Under the pieces are notes generated by a model. That model was not told the DNA's origin, ran no database searches, and worked only from the letters and a program-made list of their open reading frames with translations. Below, in pieces: positions 1 to 6,845 of a DNA stretch of 11,234 nt. This DNA comes from CAADGY01 sp900696665 (GTDB lineage Bacteria > Acidobacteriota > Terriglobia > Bryobacterales > Bryobacteraceae): positions 1-11,234 of the forward strand of contig JAPSFM010000145.1 in NCBI GenBank assembly GCA_035063885.1, given 5' to 3'. The number at the start of each line of letters is the position of its first letter. Within the stretch, counting starts at the first letter, position 1. A program made the position numbers and the translations under genes.

Positions 1-81
1 CCAGGGTTGGGAAGAAGGGATTGTGAATGGCTTTCGGGACATGCCATCGCTCTCAAAGCTTAAAACATTATTATCCTGCAT
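1..81 (-). CDS. possible 5' end of a divergent gene, cut by the window edge
   Basis: On the minus strand an open frame runs from an ATG at 81 (MQDNNVLSFESDG...) to the left edge without a stop. A second in-frame ATG at 42 (MSRKPFTIPSSQPW) has GAGAG seven bases upstream and would be the better start. Only 14 to 27 codons are visible, so no family can be named, and an open stretch this short can arise by chance. The AT-rich DNA just upstream on this strand fits a promoter region between divergent genes. The rest of 1-225 shows nothing else I can support. Confidence 0.2.
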   Translation of the reverse strand, partial: MQDNNVLSFESDGMSRKPFTIPSSQPW

Positions 82-96
82 TGTTTTGGTTATCAA
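70..96 (-). promoter_or_regulatory. weak sigma70-like promoter candidate, leftward
   Basis: Minus strand: TTGATA (-35, positions 96-91), a 15-base spacer, then GATAAT (-10, positions 75-70). Each hexamer matches the consensus at five of six positions, but the spacer is shorter than usual. It lies in an AT-rich stretch and would serve the possible leftward gene at the window edge. Confidence 0.2.
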
Positions 97-172
97 GTGC
101 ATCAAAATCGCGGAAGAGCCAATTTTCAACCGGTATTGACAGGTCACCGGGTTCTCGCGCTGAAAATCCGCT

Positions 173-201
173 TTGCCCCCGCCGCCAAGCAGGAGTAAAC
201 T
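173..201 (+). promoter_or_regulatory. candidate promoter of the small secreted protein gene
   Basis: TTGCCC (173-178), a 17-base spacer and TAAACT (196-201), each 4/6 to the sigma70 consensus, would place the transcript start near 208, about 18 bases before the ATG at 226. A perfect TTGACA lies further upstream at 136-141 but has no good -10 at the proper distance (TGAAAA at 161-166 gives a 19-base spacer). The choice between the two is uncertain. Confidence 0.3.
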
Positions 202-225
202 AGCGTCTGAAGAACGGGGGCGGCT

Positions 226-744
226 ATGAAGCGTTACCTATTACTCCTCACAACCATTGCTTTCGCTGCAACAAGCTGGGCGCAGGATAGACCCAACTTC
301 AGCGGCACGTGGAAACTGGATACGCTGCGGAGCCGGTTCGAGAAAGACAGGACTCCGAAATCCAGAGTGATGAAGATCGATCATCAGGACTCCACGATCC
401 GAATCACGATTTCCGAAGAGAACGAATCCGGCCAGATCGACGAGACGTACAATCTGGCATTTAAAGGCGCCGAAGGGCAGGAACCCGCGCAGTTAACCAC
501 CGCTTCGACGGCAACAGCGGCGTCCGGCAGCGCGCAGGACACACAGAAAGCCGCCGTTCGCTGGAACGAGTGGAATGATGGGCGTCTGGTTTTCGAGCTC
601 ACGCGCGACACGCCGAAAGGCCCGGTGACCTATTCGCGAATTATGAGACTGGGCGAGAAGGGCGGGATGTTGACGACAGTCCTCACGGTCCGCGGCAGCG
701 CCGGTGAACATAAAGGCTACGAGTTCTTCTTCAAAGAGCCGTAA
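226..744 (+). CDS. small exported protein of unknown function (acidobacterial NFSGTWKLD type)
   Basis: 172 residues. Residues 1-19 form a clear Sec signal peptide (MKRY, a hydrophobic core, then SWA before Q20), so the mature protein of about 153 residues is exported to the periplasm or beyond; no lipobox cysteine is seen. The mature part opens QDRPNFSGTWKLD, a start that recurs in many secreted acidobacterial proteins of unknown role, and the rest alternates charged and hydrophobic residues as in a lipocalin-like beta barrel. A Thr/Ala/Ser-rich linker lies around residues 88-102. No catalytic motif or cysteine pair is visible. The ATG at 226 is chosen because the signal peptide begins there; the upstream GGGGGCGG is only a poor ribosome site. 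The gene is monocistronic and converges on the minus-strand methyltransferase gene, with 12 bp between the two stops. The exported-protein call is firm; the function is unknown. Confidence 0.75.
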   Translation: MKRYLLLLTTIAFAATSWAQDRPNFSGTWKLDTLRSRFEKDRTPKSRVMKIDHQDSTIRITISEENESGQIDETYNLAFKGAEGQEPAQLTTASTATAASGSAQDTQKAAVRWNEWNDGRLVFELTRDTPKGPVTYSRIMRLGEKGGMLTTVLTVRGSAGEHKGYEFFFKEP

Positions 745-756
745 AACGGTGCGGGG

Positions 757-1782
757 TTAGCGGCGGGCGCCGGGACGGTTTGAAACCGCATAGGTGTGGA
801 GTGCCCGTACGTTCTCAGGCGGCGTGTCGCGGCACACTTCACATCCCGCGCTGACGATATACGGATCGCCGGCTTGGCGATGACAGTCCGCAATGGCGGC
901 GGCAACGGCATCTGGCGGTTTGTTTCGCAGCACGGCCACGGGATCGATGTTACCGAGCAGCACCTGTCCGGCACCCATCTGCTCGCGCGCGCTCTGGAGG
1001 GGGCTCATCCAATCCAGGTCGACAATTTCGCAACCGAGCCGTCCCATGCCTTCCAGAATCTTCCGCGTGTTTCCGCAGATGTGCAGGCGTACGTGCCCCC
1101 GCATCGCATGAATTCCGTCGACGAGCTTTTTCTCCAGGGGCCAGACAAATTCGTTGTACCAGCGTGGACCGACCAGTGACGCGGCTGCGTCTCCGACACC
1201 GATGAGATCCGCGCCAGCTTCTATTTGCGCTTTTGCGAAGCCCAATTCCATCTCGACGGCGAAGGCGAAAAGATCCCGCACGAAGCCAGGATCGTCATAA
1301 AAGTCGAGCATCAGGGTGTTAATGCCACGCAGGTCCGCACCCATGGCGCACGGCCCTTCCACCCATCCCTCAACCGCTTTTTCCTTGCCGGCCTTCTGCT
1401 TGAGGTAGGCAACGCCGTTCACACGGTCCTGCATGCGCCCGCCGCCGAGCGGATCCGGAACCCTCGTTCGCGCTAGCGCCGCCTTATCCGCGAATAGTGC
1501 GCGATCTTCCTGTAACGCCGGCGGCTGATCGTCGAACCACTCGATGGCCGCACCCAGGTCGGCCGCCTCGCGGGCAGGATCGGAAATTACGGAAACGTAG
1601 TCGAAATCGAAGCGCTCCGCTGTCAGAAGCTGTGCTTCCCCGAGCACCCGGAAATCCGATATATAGTCACGATACTTCACGCCAAGCTGGTCCGCCGCAA
1701 ACATCATCGTGATCGGCATGAAAGGCAGACGGTCCGCCTGTTCCCCGTTGAGTAAAGAGAGTATTCTTTCGCGGCCGTTCAT
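757..1782 (-). CDS. MtaA/UroD-family zinc methyltransferase, corrinoid-linked
   Basis: 341 residues with the uroporphyrinogen decarboxylase-type TIM-barrel fold used by methylcobamide:thiol methyltransferases (MtaA, MtbA). The N-terminus MNGRERILSLLNGE is typical of the family. Zinc ligands of the MtaA type are visible: His234 and Cys236 in HICGN, and Cys314 in SAGCEV, followed by TPPEN; a further Cys317 is close by. True UroD lacks this His-x-Cys...Cys set, so haem synthesis is unlikely. Expected role: cytoplasmic transfer of a methyl group between a corrinoid protein and a zinc-activated thiol, or removal of a methyl from a small methylated compound. The acceptor is unknown, since coenzyme M use is not expected here. 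The start at 1782 is set by an ATGA overlap of four bases with the upstream DUF1638 gene; a longer frame reaches 1890, but its extra 36 residues are Arg-rich and unlike the family. It is the last gene of the four-gene cluster. Confidence 0.9.
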   Translation of the reverse strand: MNGRERILSLLNGEQADRLPFMPITMMFAADQLGVKYRDYISDFRVLGEAQLLTAERFDFDYVSVISDPAREAADLGAAIEWFDDQPPALQEDRALFADKAALARTRVPDPLGGGRMQDRVNGVAYLKQKAGKEKAVEGWVEGPCAMGADLRGINTLMLDFYDDPGFVRDLFAFAVEMELGFAKAQIEAGADLIGVGDAAASLVGPRWYNEFVWPLEKKLVDGIHAMRGHVRLHICGNTRKILEGMGRLGCEIVDLDWMSPLQSAREQMGAGQVLLGNIDPVAVLRNKPPDAVAAAIADCHRQAGDPYIVSAGCEVCRDTPPENVRALHTYAVSNRPGARR

Positions 1783-2534
1783 GGTGTTTGCGTTCCTTCG
1801 GCGGGCGGTTCGGCGGCGAGAATGGAATCGTCGTATCGTGCGGCGATCCGCCAACCCGGCGGCACGACCAGAAAATCCGATTCCGGCCAATCTCCATTCA
1901 CCAGAGACTGCATCAACACCAGGTTCCCGGCAACCTTTTCAAATTCCCAACTCTGGCTGGCAGCCTCTTCCCGCGCGCGCTCTTCAAAACTGCCGTCCGG
2001 CTCCACCCCTGTTTCGATATAGGTCAGGCGGCGGTAATGGCGCCGGAAATTTCCCATTTCTTCGTACAAATAGCGTCCGTTCTCCTCGCCGTACTTTGCC
2101 ACCAGGTCCTGGTAGGAAGCGCCCAGGCCCTGAATCATATACACGGGAACCTGTTCCAGGTTCCGCGCGCGCTCGATCCAGCCCGTGGTTCGGAAGTACG
2201 CGCCGGAGTTGCCATTGAAATATTGGATATACCGCTCCTTGCTGCCGAGAAAAAGCGTGATACAGTCGTGCGCCCGGGCCACGACCAGGGGGATCGAGGG
2301 AGCCTGTAATCCCGCGATGCCGTTGCCGCAGAGTGCGTAGCCGAGCAGCACGGCATCATAATGGCTGGCATCGACGGCGTCCACCGCGTGCTGAAGGCGG
2401 TCCTTCATTCGCGCCCCACCCAGGTCGTGCAGTCCCTTCGGCAGAAACTCTACGTCAATAATGTGTTTCGACCGTGCAATCACCGCGCAGATTTCGCGGT
2501 ACAGGATCTCGCAACTGAGCAGTTTGTAGCGCAC
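1779..2534 (-). CDS. DUF1638 family protein of a corrinoid methyltransferase cluster
   Basis: 251 residues. The sequence fits DUF1638, a soluble family of unknown function that often neighbours corrinoid proteins and MtaA-type methyltransferases. The family's cysteine/histidine positions are present: Cys8 (LLSCEILYRE), His36 (LPKGLHDLG), Cys69 (GYALCGNG) and His89-Asp90-Cys91 (RAHDCITLFLGSKERY). These look like metal or cofactor ligands, but that is inference. There is no signal peptide or membrane segment, so it is cytoplasmic. The start is a GTG at 2534, directly after the TAA of the upstream homocysteine methyltransferase gene (zero spacing); it gives the conserved RYKLLSCE beginning. The stop overlaps the start of the MtaA-like gene (ATGA). 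Such tight coupling suggests the product works with, or in fixed ratio to, the methyltransferases. It could be an assembly, activation or substrate-binding factor; the sequence does not decide. Confidence 0.88.
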   Translation of the reverse strand: MRYKLLSCEILYREICAVIARSKHIIDVEFLPKGLHDLGGARMKDRLQHAVDAVDASHYDAVLLGYALCGNGIAGLQAPSIPLVVARAHDCITLFLGSKERYIQYFNGNSGAYFRTTGWIERARNLEQVPVYMIQGLGASYQDLVAKYGEENGRYLYEEMGNFRRHYRRLTYIETGVEPDGSFEERAREEAASQSWEFEKVAGNLVLMQSLVNGDWPESDFLVVPPGWRIAARYDDSILAAEPPAEGTQTP

Positions 2535-3395
2535 TTATCCAAGCCTGTCTCTCAACGCGGTGATGAACGCCGGAGTTGTTCCGCAGCAGCCGCCAATGAA
2601 CTTCGCTCCCGCATCCACTAGCGCGGTCAAGTGAGAGGAGAAATGGTCCGGTCCGCCGCGATAAACGGCGACGCCGTTTTGAAGTTCCGGCAACCCCGCA
2701 TTCGCTTTGATCCAGACCGGGCGTCCGCTGGCCGCAGCAAGGCGCGCGCAGACAGGAATGTAGGCCTCAATGCCAACGCCGCAGTTGGCGCCCACAAAAT
2801 CGGCCCCAGCTTCAAGGAGCGCCGGCCCGCACTGCTCGGGCGTGACGCCCATCATCGTGCGATCCTTATTTCTGCCGGAGTCGAACACCATGCAGGCGAT
2901 TACAGGGAGTCCGGTTCCGCGCGCGGCCTTCACCGCCTGGACCGCTTCTCCCAGGTCGGACATCGTTTCCACTACAAAGCCGTGAACGCCCCCCGAGGCC
3001 AGCGCCTCAGCCTGTTCGGCAAATGAGGCATATAACTCATCCCCGGTCGTTTCACCGGCCACCAGCATCTTCCCGCTGGGGCCGATGGAGCCGAAAACCA
3101 GCACATCCTCCCCAGCCGCCTGGCGCGATAGCGCCGCACCGTGCCGGTTCAGCGAAACGCACTGCGCGGAGAGCCCGTATCCGTCCAGTGCGATCCGGTT
3201 CGAACGGAAGGTGTTGGTAAGGATAATCCGGCTGCCCGCCTTTACATAGGATCGTGCCACCTTCTCCACCCGTCCAGGAGAGGTGAGATTCCACGCATCT
3301 GGACACTGCCCGTATTCTAGGCCCAGAGCCTGAAACTCGGTTCCCCAGGCGCCGTCCGTGATCACCGGACCGTTTTTAACCAGATCCCCCAACAT
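2535..3395 (-). CDS. homocysteine S-methyltransferase family protein (BHMT/MetH N-terminal type)
   Basis: 286 residues making up a single homocysteine-binding TIM barrel (pfam02574 type), with no fused folate, B12 or activation domain. Motifs in order: TDGAWGTE (13-20), LTNTF (59-63), ETMSD (143-147), ANCGVG (203-208), IKANAG (229-234) and GGCCGTTP (268-275). Cys205, Cys270 and Cys271 are the expected zinc ligands; the spacing agrees with that of the corresponding cysteines in MetH. Expected reaction: homocysteine plus a methyl donor gives methionine, in the cytoplasm. The gene follows a corrinoid protein gene by 10 bp, so the likely donor is that protein's methylcobamide, which makes a split MetH-like or MtaC-coupled system. 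The ATG at 3395 is chosen because it gives the normal family N-terminus; the frame also reaches 3467, inside the upstream gene, but those 24 residues are not family-like. An AAGGTG lies about 13 bases upstream. Betaine or S-methylmethionine as donor remains possible. Confidence 0.9.
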   Translation of the reverse strand: MLGDLVKNGPVITDGAWGTEFQALGLEYGQCPDAWNLTSPGRVEKVARSYVKAGSRIILTNTFRSNRIALDGYGLSAQCVSLNRHGAALSRQAAGEDVLVFGSIGPSGKMLVAGETTGDELYASFAEQAEALASGGVHGFVVETMSDLGEAVQAVKAARGTGLPVIACMVFDSGRNKDRTMMGVTPEQCGPALLEAGADFVGANCGVGIEAYIPVCARLAAASGRPVWIKANAGLPELQNGVAVYRGGPDHFSSHLTALVDAGAKFIGGCCGTTPAFITALRDRLG

Positions 3396-3405
3396 CAGGC
3401 CCAAG

Positions 3406-4041
3406 TTACACCTTTGTAATCGTGCGCGCCAACTTGACGGCGGCCCCGGCATTCTCAGCATAGCCATCCGCGCCTATCTCATCGGCGTACTGCTGTGTGA
3501 CAGGCGCGCCGCCTACCAGCACCTTAACCCGCCCGCGCAGACCGGCGTCATTGAGTGCGGCAATCGTCGTCTTCATGGATGGCATCGTGACCGTCAGCAG
3601 GGCTGAGAGGCACACGACATTCGCACTCTTCTGCTCCACGGCTTCGACAAATTTCTCTGGTGCGACATCGGCGCCGAGATCTACTACTTCGAATCCGCCG
3701 CCCTCGAGCATCGATGCCACCAGATTCTTACCGATGTCATGGAGGTCACCTTTTACCGTTCCGATGACCACCCGGCCGGACGGTTCCGCTCCGCGCTCTA
3801 CCAGCAAGGGGCGGATCAACTCCATCGCTCCCTTCATCGCCCGCGCGGCGAGCAACAGCTCAGGAACGAAATAATCTTCGCATTCGAATCGCCGGCCCAC
3901 CTCGTCCATGGCCGGGATCATATACCTCGTCACCAGTTCCAGCGGATCGGCGTTTTCGGCAAGCGCCTCCTTCGTGATCGCCACCGCGTCTTTTGCGTTT
4001 CCATTGACGATCGTGTCATACAACTTAGCGGAATCGGCCAT
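3406..4041 (-). CDS. methyltransferase-type corrinoid (B12-binding) protein
   Basis: 211 residues with the two-domain layout of MtaC/MttC/MtbC-type corrinoid proteins: a helical cap domain (about 5-85, MIPAMDEVGRRFE...YFVPELLLAARAMK) and a Rossmann-like B12-binding domain (about 90-211). The cobalt-coordinating signature is complete: Asp99-x-His101-x-x-Gly104 in KGDLHDIGKN. The other cofactor-tail contacts also look normal (SALLT at 146-150, VGGAPV at 176-181). It carries a methyl group on cobalt between partner methyltransferases in the cytoplasm; it has no catalytic domain of its own. The ATG at 4041 has a good ribosome site, GGAG (minus strand, 4052-4049), seven bases upstream. It is the first of four closely spaced genes. 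No substrate-specific methyltransferase of the MtaB, MtbB or MttB kind is present, so the methyl source is unknown. The cobalt cycle normally needs an activator such as RamA, also not in this window. Confidence 0.95.
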   Translation of the reverse strand: MADSAKLYDTIVNGNAKDAVAITKEALAENADPLELVTRYMIPAMDEVGRRFECEDYFVPELLLAARAMKGAMELIRPLLVERGAEPSGRVVIGTVKGDLHDIGKNLVASMLEGGGFEVVDLGADVAPEKFVEAVEQKSANVVCLSALLTVTMPSMKTTIAALNDAGLRGRVKVLVGGAPVTQQYADEIGADGYAENAGAAVKLARTITKV

Positions 4042-4220
4042 TTCTACTCTCCATTTCAGATCCTATACTATTTTCTGCTGCACAGCCGGACTTGCCGCCC
4101 CTGCCCGCCTTCCGCCACAACAGGGACAAGCAAACATCGGGTTTAAACCGCCCTGTACGACGGTTCTTTCCAGGATTGGAGCAGCCGGCCGGAATCCCCG
4201 GTGGAGCGGAACCCTGACTG
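4042..4220 (-). other. intergenic gap between cydB and the corrinoid cluster
   Basis: These 179 bp separate cydB from the corrinoid protein gene, far more than the 0-10 bp within each group, so the methyltransferase cluster probably has its own promoter here. The best -10-like match on the minus strand is TAGTAT, about 20 bases before the ribosome site, but no good -35 precedes it. An inverted repeat, GGATT...AATCC with CCGGCCGG between its arms, lies near 4173-4197 but has no T-run, so I do not call a terminator. A 24-codon minus-strand frame beginning MFACPCCGG lies here (see rejected items). No CydX-like short membrane protein was found. Confidence 0.4.
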
Positions 4221-5240
4221 TCAGTAGCTGTGCTCGCCCAGTTCCACCTCACCGCGGAACGTCCAATAAACGGCCGCCGTATAGGACAGCACAAACGGCA
4301 TACCGATGCAGGCGATGAGGAACATGGTCCACAGTGTCCCGGCGCTCGATGCCGCGTTATAGATGGTCAGGCTGTGGGCCGGGTTGTTGCTTGCGGTGAC
4401 GAGATTCGGCCAGAGCGCCACGCCGAACAGCACCACCAGACAGATGATGGCCGTTGACGACGACAGGAACGCCTGCCCGGGCTTTCCGGCATGGATGCTG
4501 CGGGGAATGTTGGCAATCGCCAGTACGTTCAACACAACAATGCCCGCGGCCCAGGGAAAATGTTCGAAGTTCGCGGTTGCCCGTGGAATTGCAACCAGCG
4601 TGTACATCGTACCGAGGATGTACAAAACCAGAAAGATGCCCCACGTGTGCCACATCCAGCCGCGTACACGCTCGCGCGCTTCACCGGCGGGAAGTTTCAG
4701 ATACAGGTATAACGATCCATGCATCGCGAACATGGCGGTGGCAACCAGTCCGGCCACCAGCGGATAGGGTCCGAGCAATCCGAAGAAACTGCCGGTAAAC
4801 TCCCCCGTCTCGTCCAGTGGAATGCCGATCATGCTGTTGCCTACCGCCACACCGAACAGCAGGCTGGCTATAAGGCTTGAGAGGAAAAAGCCTGTGTCCC
4901 ATGCCCGCTGCCAGACCGCGGACGGCCGCTTGCTGCGGAATTCAATGGACACCGCGCGAAAGATCAACGCGAACAGCAGGGCCATGAAGGCGATATAAAA
5001 TCCGGAAAAAACCGATGCGTAAGCAATCGGGAACGCGGCGAACAGTGCCCCGCCGAAGGTAATCAGCCAGACTTCGTTGCCGTCCCAGATGGGTCCGATA
5101 GAATTGATGAACAGCCGCTTCTCGCGTTCCGTTCTGGCGAGCGGATGCAGAATGCCGACGCCGAAATCGAAGCCGTCCAACACGGCATAACCGGCAAGAA
5201 GGACGCCGAGCAGAAGAAACCAGATTGCGTTCAGATCCAT
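4221..5240 (-). CDS. cydB: cytochrome bd quinol oxidase subunit II
   Basis: 339 residues, within the normal CydB range, and highly hydrophobic, with about eight to nine membrane helices. Family marks are clear: GYAVLDGFDFGVG (18-30), the INSIGPIWDGNEVWL stretch (45-59, with Trp52 and Asp53), GGALFAAFP, and the C-terminal HSY, which resembles the HSLY end of Escherichia coli CydB. With CydA it forms the inner-membrane terminal oxidase that reduces oxygen to water with electrons from quinol at high affinity, without pumping protons. The ATG at 5240 comes three bases after the cydA stop, and its ribosome site GGGAG, seven bases upstream, lies inside the end of cydA, so translation is probably coupled. 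No cydX, cydC or cydD is adjacent. No key residue appears missing. Confidence 0.96.
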   Translation of the reverse strand: MDLNAIWFLLLGVLLAGYAVLDGFDFGVGILHPLARTEREKRLFINSIGPIWDGNEVWLITFGGALFAAFPIAYASVFSGFYIAFMALLFALIFRAVSIEFRSKRPSAVWQRAWDTGFFLSSLIASLLFGVAVGNSMIGIPLDETGEFTGSFFGLLGPYPLVAGLVATAMFAMHGSLYLYLKLPAGEARERVRGWMWHTWGIFLVLYILGTMYTLVAIPRATANFEHFPWAAGIVVLNVLAIANIPRSIHAGKPGQAFLSSSTAIICLVVLFGVALWPNLVTASNNPAHSLTIYNAASSAGTLWTMFLIACIGMPFVLSYTAAVYWTFRGEVELGEHSY

Positions 5241-5243
5241 CGC

Positions 5244-6794
5244 TTATCTCCCTTGCTCCTCTTCCCCGTTGAGAGGTTCCTTGGCTTCGGATAGCGAGTC
5301 TTCGTGCAAGGTGCGGCCGGCCGCCGCCTCCCGCAAGCCCCGCGCGGTCGTCCGCTCGGGTGCATGCACCGGCTTTGGCCCTTTTTGGATCTTGTCGTTC
5401 AGGACGAACAACCATATCCAGAACAGGAGGCCATAGATAGCTCCGAACATCGCCATGGAGCTCAGAACCTCGCCGCTGGTCCGCTTCGCGGAGACCGCAT
5501 CGCTGGTGCGAAGGCCTTCCTGCGCGACGTACTGCACTAAACCCTGGCTATCGTAGACGATGGCCCCCGCGGCGTCCCGCACGACACGCGGATGCACACT
5601 CCAGGGCTGCCGCCCGACTTCGGCCGCGACCCATCCCGACTGGTTTGCCACGAACGGTCCCAGGACTGCAATGACAAATACCCACATCAGCCAGCGCTTC
5701 TGAAACAGGCTTCCGCACTTCCTCAACCAGGCCGCATATAACGTCAACACGATAAAGAACACGCCCAGCCCCACCATAATGTGAAAGCTGAAAAACGAAG
5801 TATTGAGGGGCGGCCAGTCTTCACGCCGGAACCTATCGAGCCCGATCACCTCCGCATTGAAGTCCCGGTTGGTCAGAAAACTGAGACCGCCGGGAATCGT
5901 GACGCCATAACGGACGGATTCTTCTTTCTCGCTGGGAATCCCGGTAACGTGCAGGTCCGCGACGCCCGTCTTGAAATGCCCTTCGAAGGCGGCGAGTTTT
6001 GCTGGCTGGTGATGGGCTACCATCCGCGCGTTGAAATCTCCCGACACAAGTCCGGCGGCGCTGAATATCGTTGCAAAGATCAGTGCGCCGGTGAAGGAGC
6101 GCCGGGCGAAATCGAGATGGCGGCCTTTCAGAATATACCAGGCGGAAATACTCATGATAAAGAACGCTCCCAGAATGAAGGCGCCTATCAGCGTGTGAGT
6201 AAGCCGGTTGACGGTGGAAGGATTAAACACCACCTGCCAGAAATCCAGCGTTTCGGCTCGCATCACAGGCTGGCCATTGATGACCCATGGTTTGCCGTCC
6301 CGCACCATCTGCACGATATGATGGCCCGCCGGGGTCTGCTGCCAACTGTTGGCGACAATGATCCACACCGCCGAAAATATGGAGCCGAGCGACACCATCA
6401 GCGTCGCGAAGAAGTGGAATCCCGGACCTACCTTATCCCACCCGAACACGAGGATCGCCAGAAAACCCGATTCCAGAAAGAAAGCGAAGATTCCCTCGGC
6501 CGCGAGCGCGGAGCCGAATACGTCGCCGACAAACCTCGAATAAGCAGACCAATTGGTGCCGAACTGAAACTCCATGACAATGCCGGTGGCAACGCCGGCG
6601 GCAAAGCTGATGGCAAACAACGATGTCCAGAATCGTGCCGCGGTTTCGTAGATGGGCTCCCGCTTCCAGAGATACATCCCCTCGAGATACACCAGCACCA
6701 CGCCCATGCCGATGGTGAGTGGCGGGAAGAGGTAATGAAACATGATGGTGAGGGCAAACTGAAGGCGGGACAGGAAGGTCACATCGAAATCCAT
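5244..6794 (-). CDS. cydA: cytochrome bd quinol oxidase subunit I
   Basis: 516 residues from the ATG at 6794. Haem and proton-path residues align with E. coli CydA: His20 (b595 ligand), Glu100 and Glu108 (AAEG...FFLESG), His200 (b558 ligand) and Met340 (b558 ligand), plus the GRQPW motif at 394-398 and Lys266/Glu271 (KLAAFE) for quinol binding. The Q-loop between about 250 and 335 is short, so this is the type without the C-terminal Q-loop insertion. Unlike E. coli, a stretch of about 40 residues follows GRQPW (about 400-440), the residue two before Met340 is His rather than Arg, and a charged tail of about 45 residues ends the protein. Another ATG lies three codons upstream (6803), but AAAGGG sits directly against it and nine bases from the 6794 ATG, so 6794 is preferred. 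The phosphatase gene ends about 50 bases upstream; cotranscription or a separate promoter are both possible. Confidence 0.97.
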   Translation of the reverse strand: MDFDVTFLSRLQFALTIMFHYLFPPLTIGMGVVLVYLEGMYLWKREPIYETAARFWTSLFAISFAAGVATGIVMEFQFGTNWSAYSRFVGDVFGSALAAEGIFAFFLESGFLAILVFGWDKVGPGFHFFATLMVSLGSIFSAVWIIVANSWQQTPAGHHIVQMVRDGKPWVINGQPVMRAETLDFWQVVFNPSTVNRLTHTLIGAFILGAFFIMSISAWYILKGRHLDFARRSFTGALIFATIFSAAGLVSGDFNARMVAHHQPAKLAAFEGHFKTGVADLHVTGIPSEKEESVRYGVTIPGGLSFLTNRDFNAEVIGLDRFRREDWPPLNTSFFSFHIMVGLGVFFIVLTLYAAWLRKCGSLFQKRWLMWVFVIAVLGPFVANQSGWVAAEVGRQPWSVHPRVVRDAAGAIVYDSQGLVQYVAQEGLRTSDAVSAKRTSGEVLSSMAMFGAIYGLLFWIWLFVLNDKIQKGPKPVHAPERTTARGLREAAAGRTLHEDSLSEAKEPLNGEEEQGR

Positions 6795-6809
6795 CGATAA
6801 CATCCCTTT

Positions 6810-6845
6810 CTTATATGAAGGTCAGTTTATCTTTTAATCAAGATA
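6810..6845 (-). promoter_or_regulatory. candidate cydAB promoter/operator with inverted repeat
   Basis: The short gap before cydA contains a perfect inverted repeat, TATCTT-N6-AAGATA (6828-6845), ending right beside the phosphatase stop. On the minus strand TTGATT (6841-6836) overlaps it and could act as a -35. The possible -10 elements (CATATA, 18-base spacer; TATAAG, 20-base spacer) are weak. A repressor or activator site overlapping a cydAB promoter would fit oxygen-controlled expression, but the repeat does not match the FNR (TTGAT-N4-ATCAA) or Rex consensus. The AT-richness of the gap raises the chance that it is accidental. Confidence 0.3.

Noticed and set aside
27..203. 58-codon plus-strand frame starting MAFGTCHRSQ, with AAGGG upstream
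   Set aside because: Low-complexity, Ser/Arg-rich composition with no recognisable domain, and it runs through the likely promoter of the secreted protein gene.
776..788. Palindrome CGGTTT-G-AAACCG near the convergent stops
   Set aside because: It lies inside the end of the methyltransferase gene, has a one-base loop and no T-run, so it is not a credible terminator.
4078..4152. 24-codon minus-strand frame MFACPCCGGRR... in the gap after cydB, considered as a zinc-type microprotein or CydX
   Set aside because: It has no membrane segment as CydX needs and no ribosome site, and a frame this short is expected by chance.
4173..4197. GGATT...AATCC hairpin with CCGGCCGG between the arms, considered as a terminator of cydB
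   Set aside because: The stem is only five pairs with a long interior and there is no T-run after it on the minus strand.
5781..6800. 339-codon plus-strand frame opposite cydA
   Set aside because: It is the antisense shadow of a gene with all haem ligands intact, and its own product is hydrophilic and has no recognisable family.
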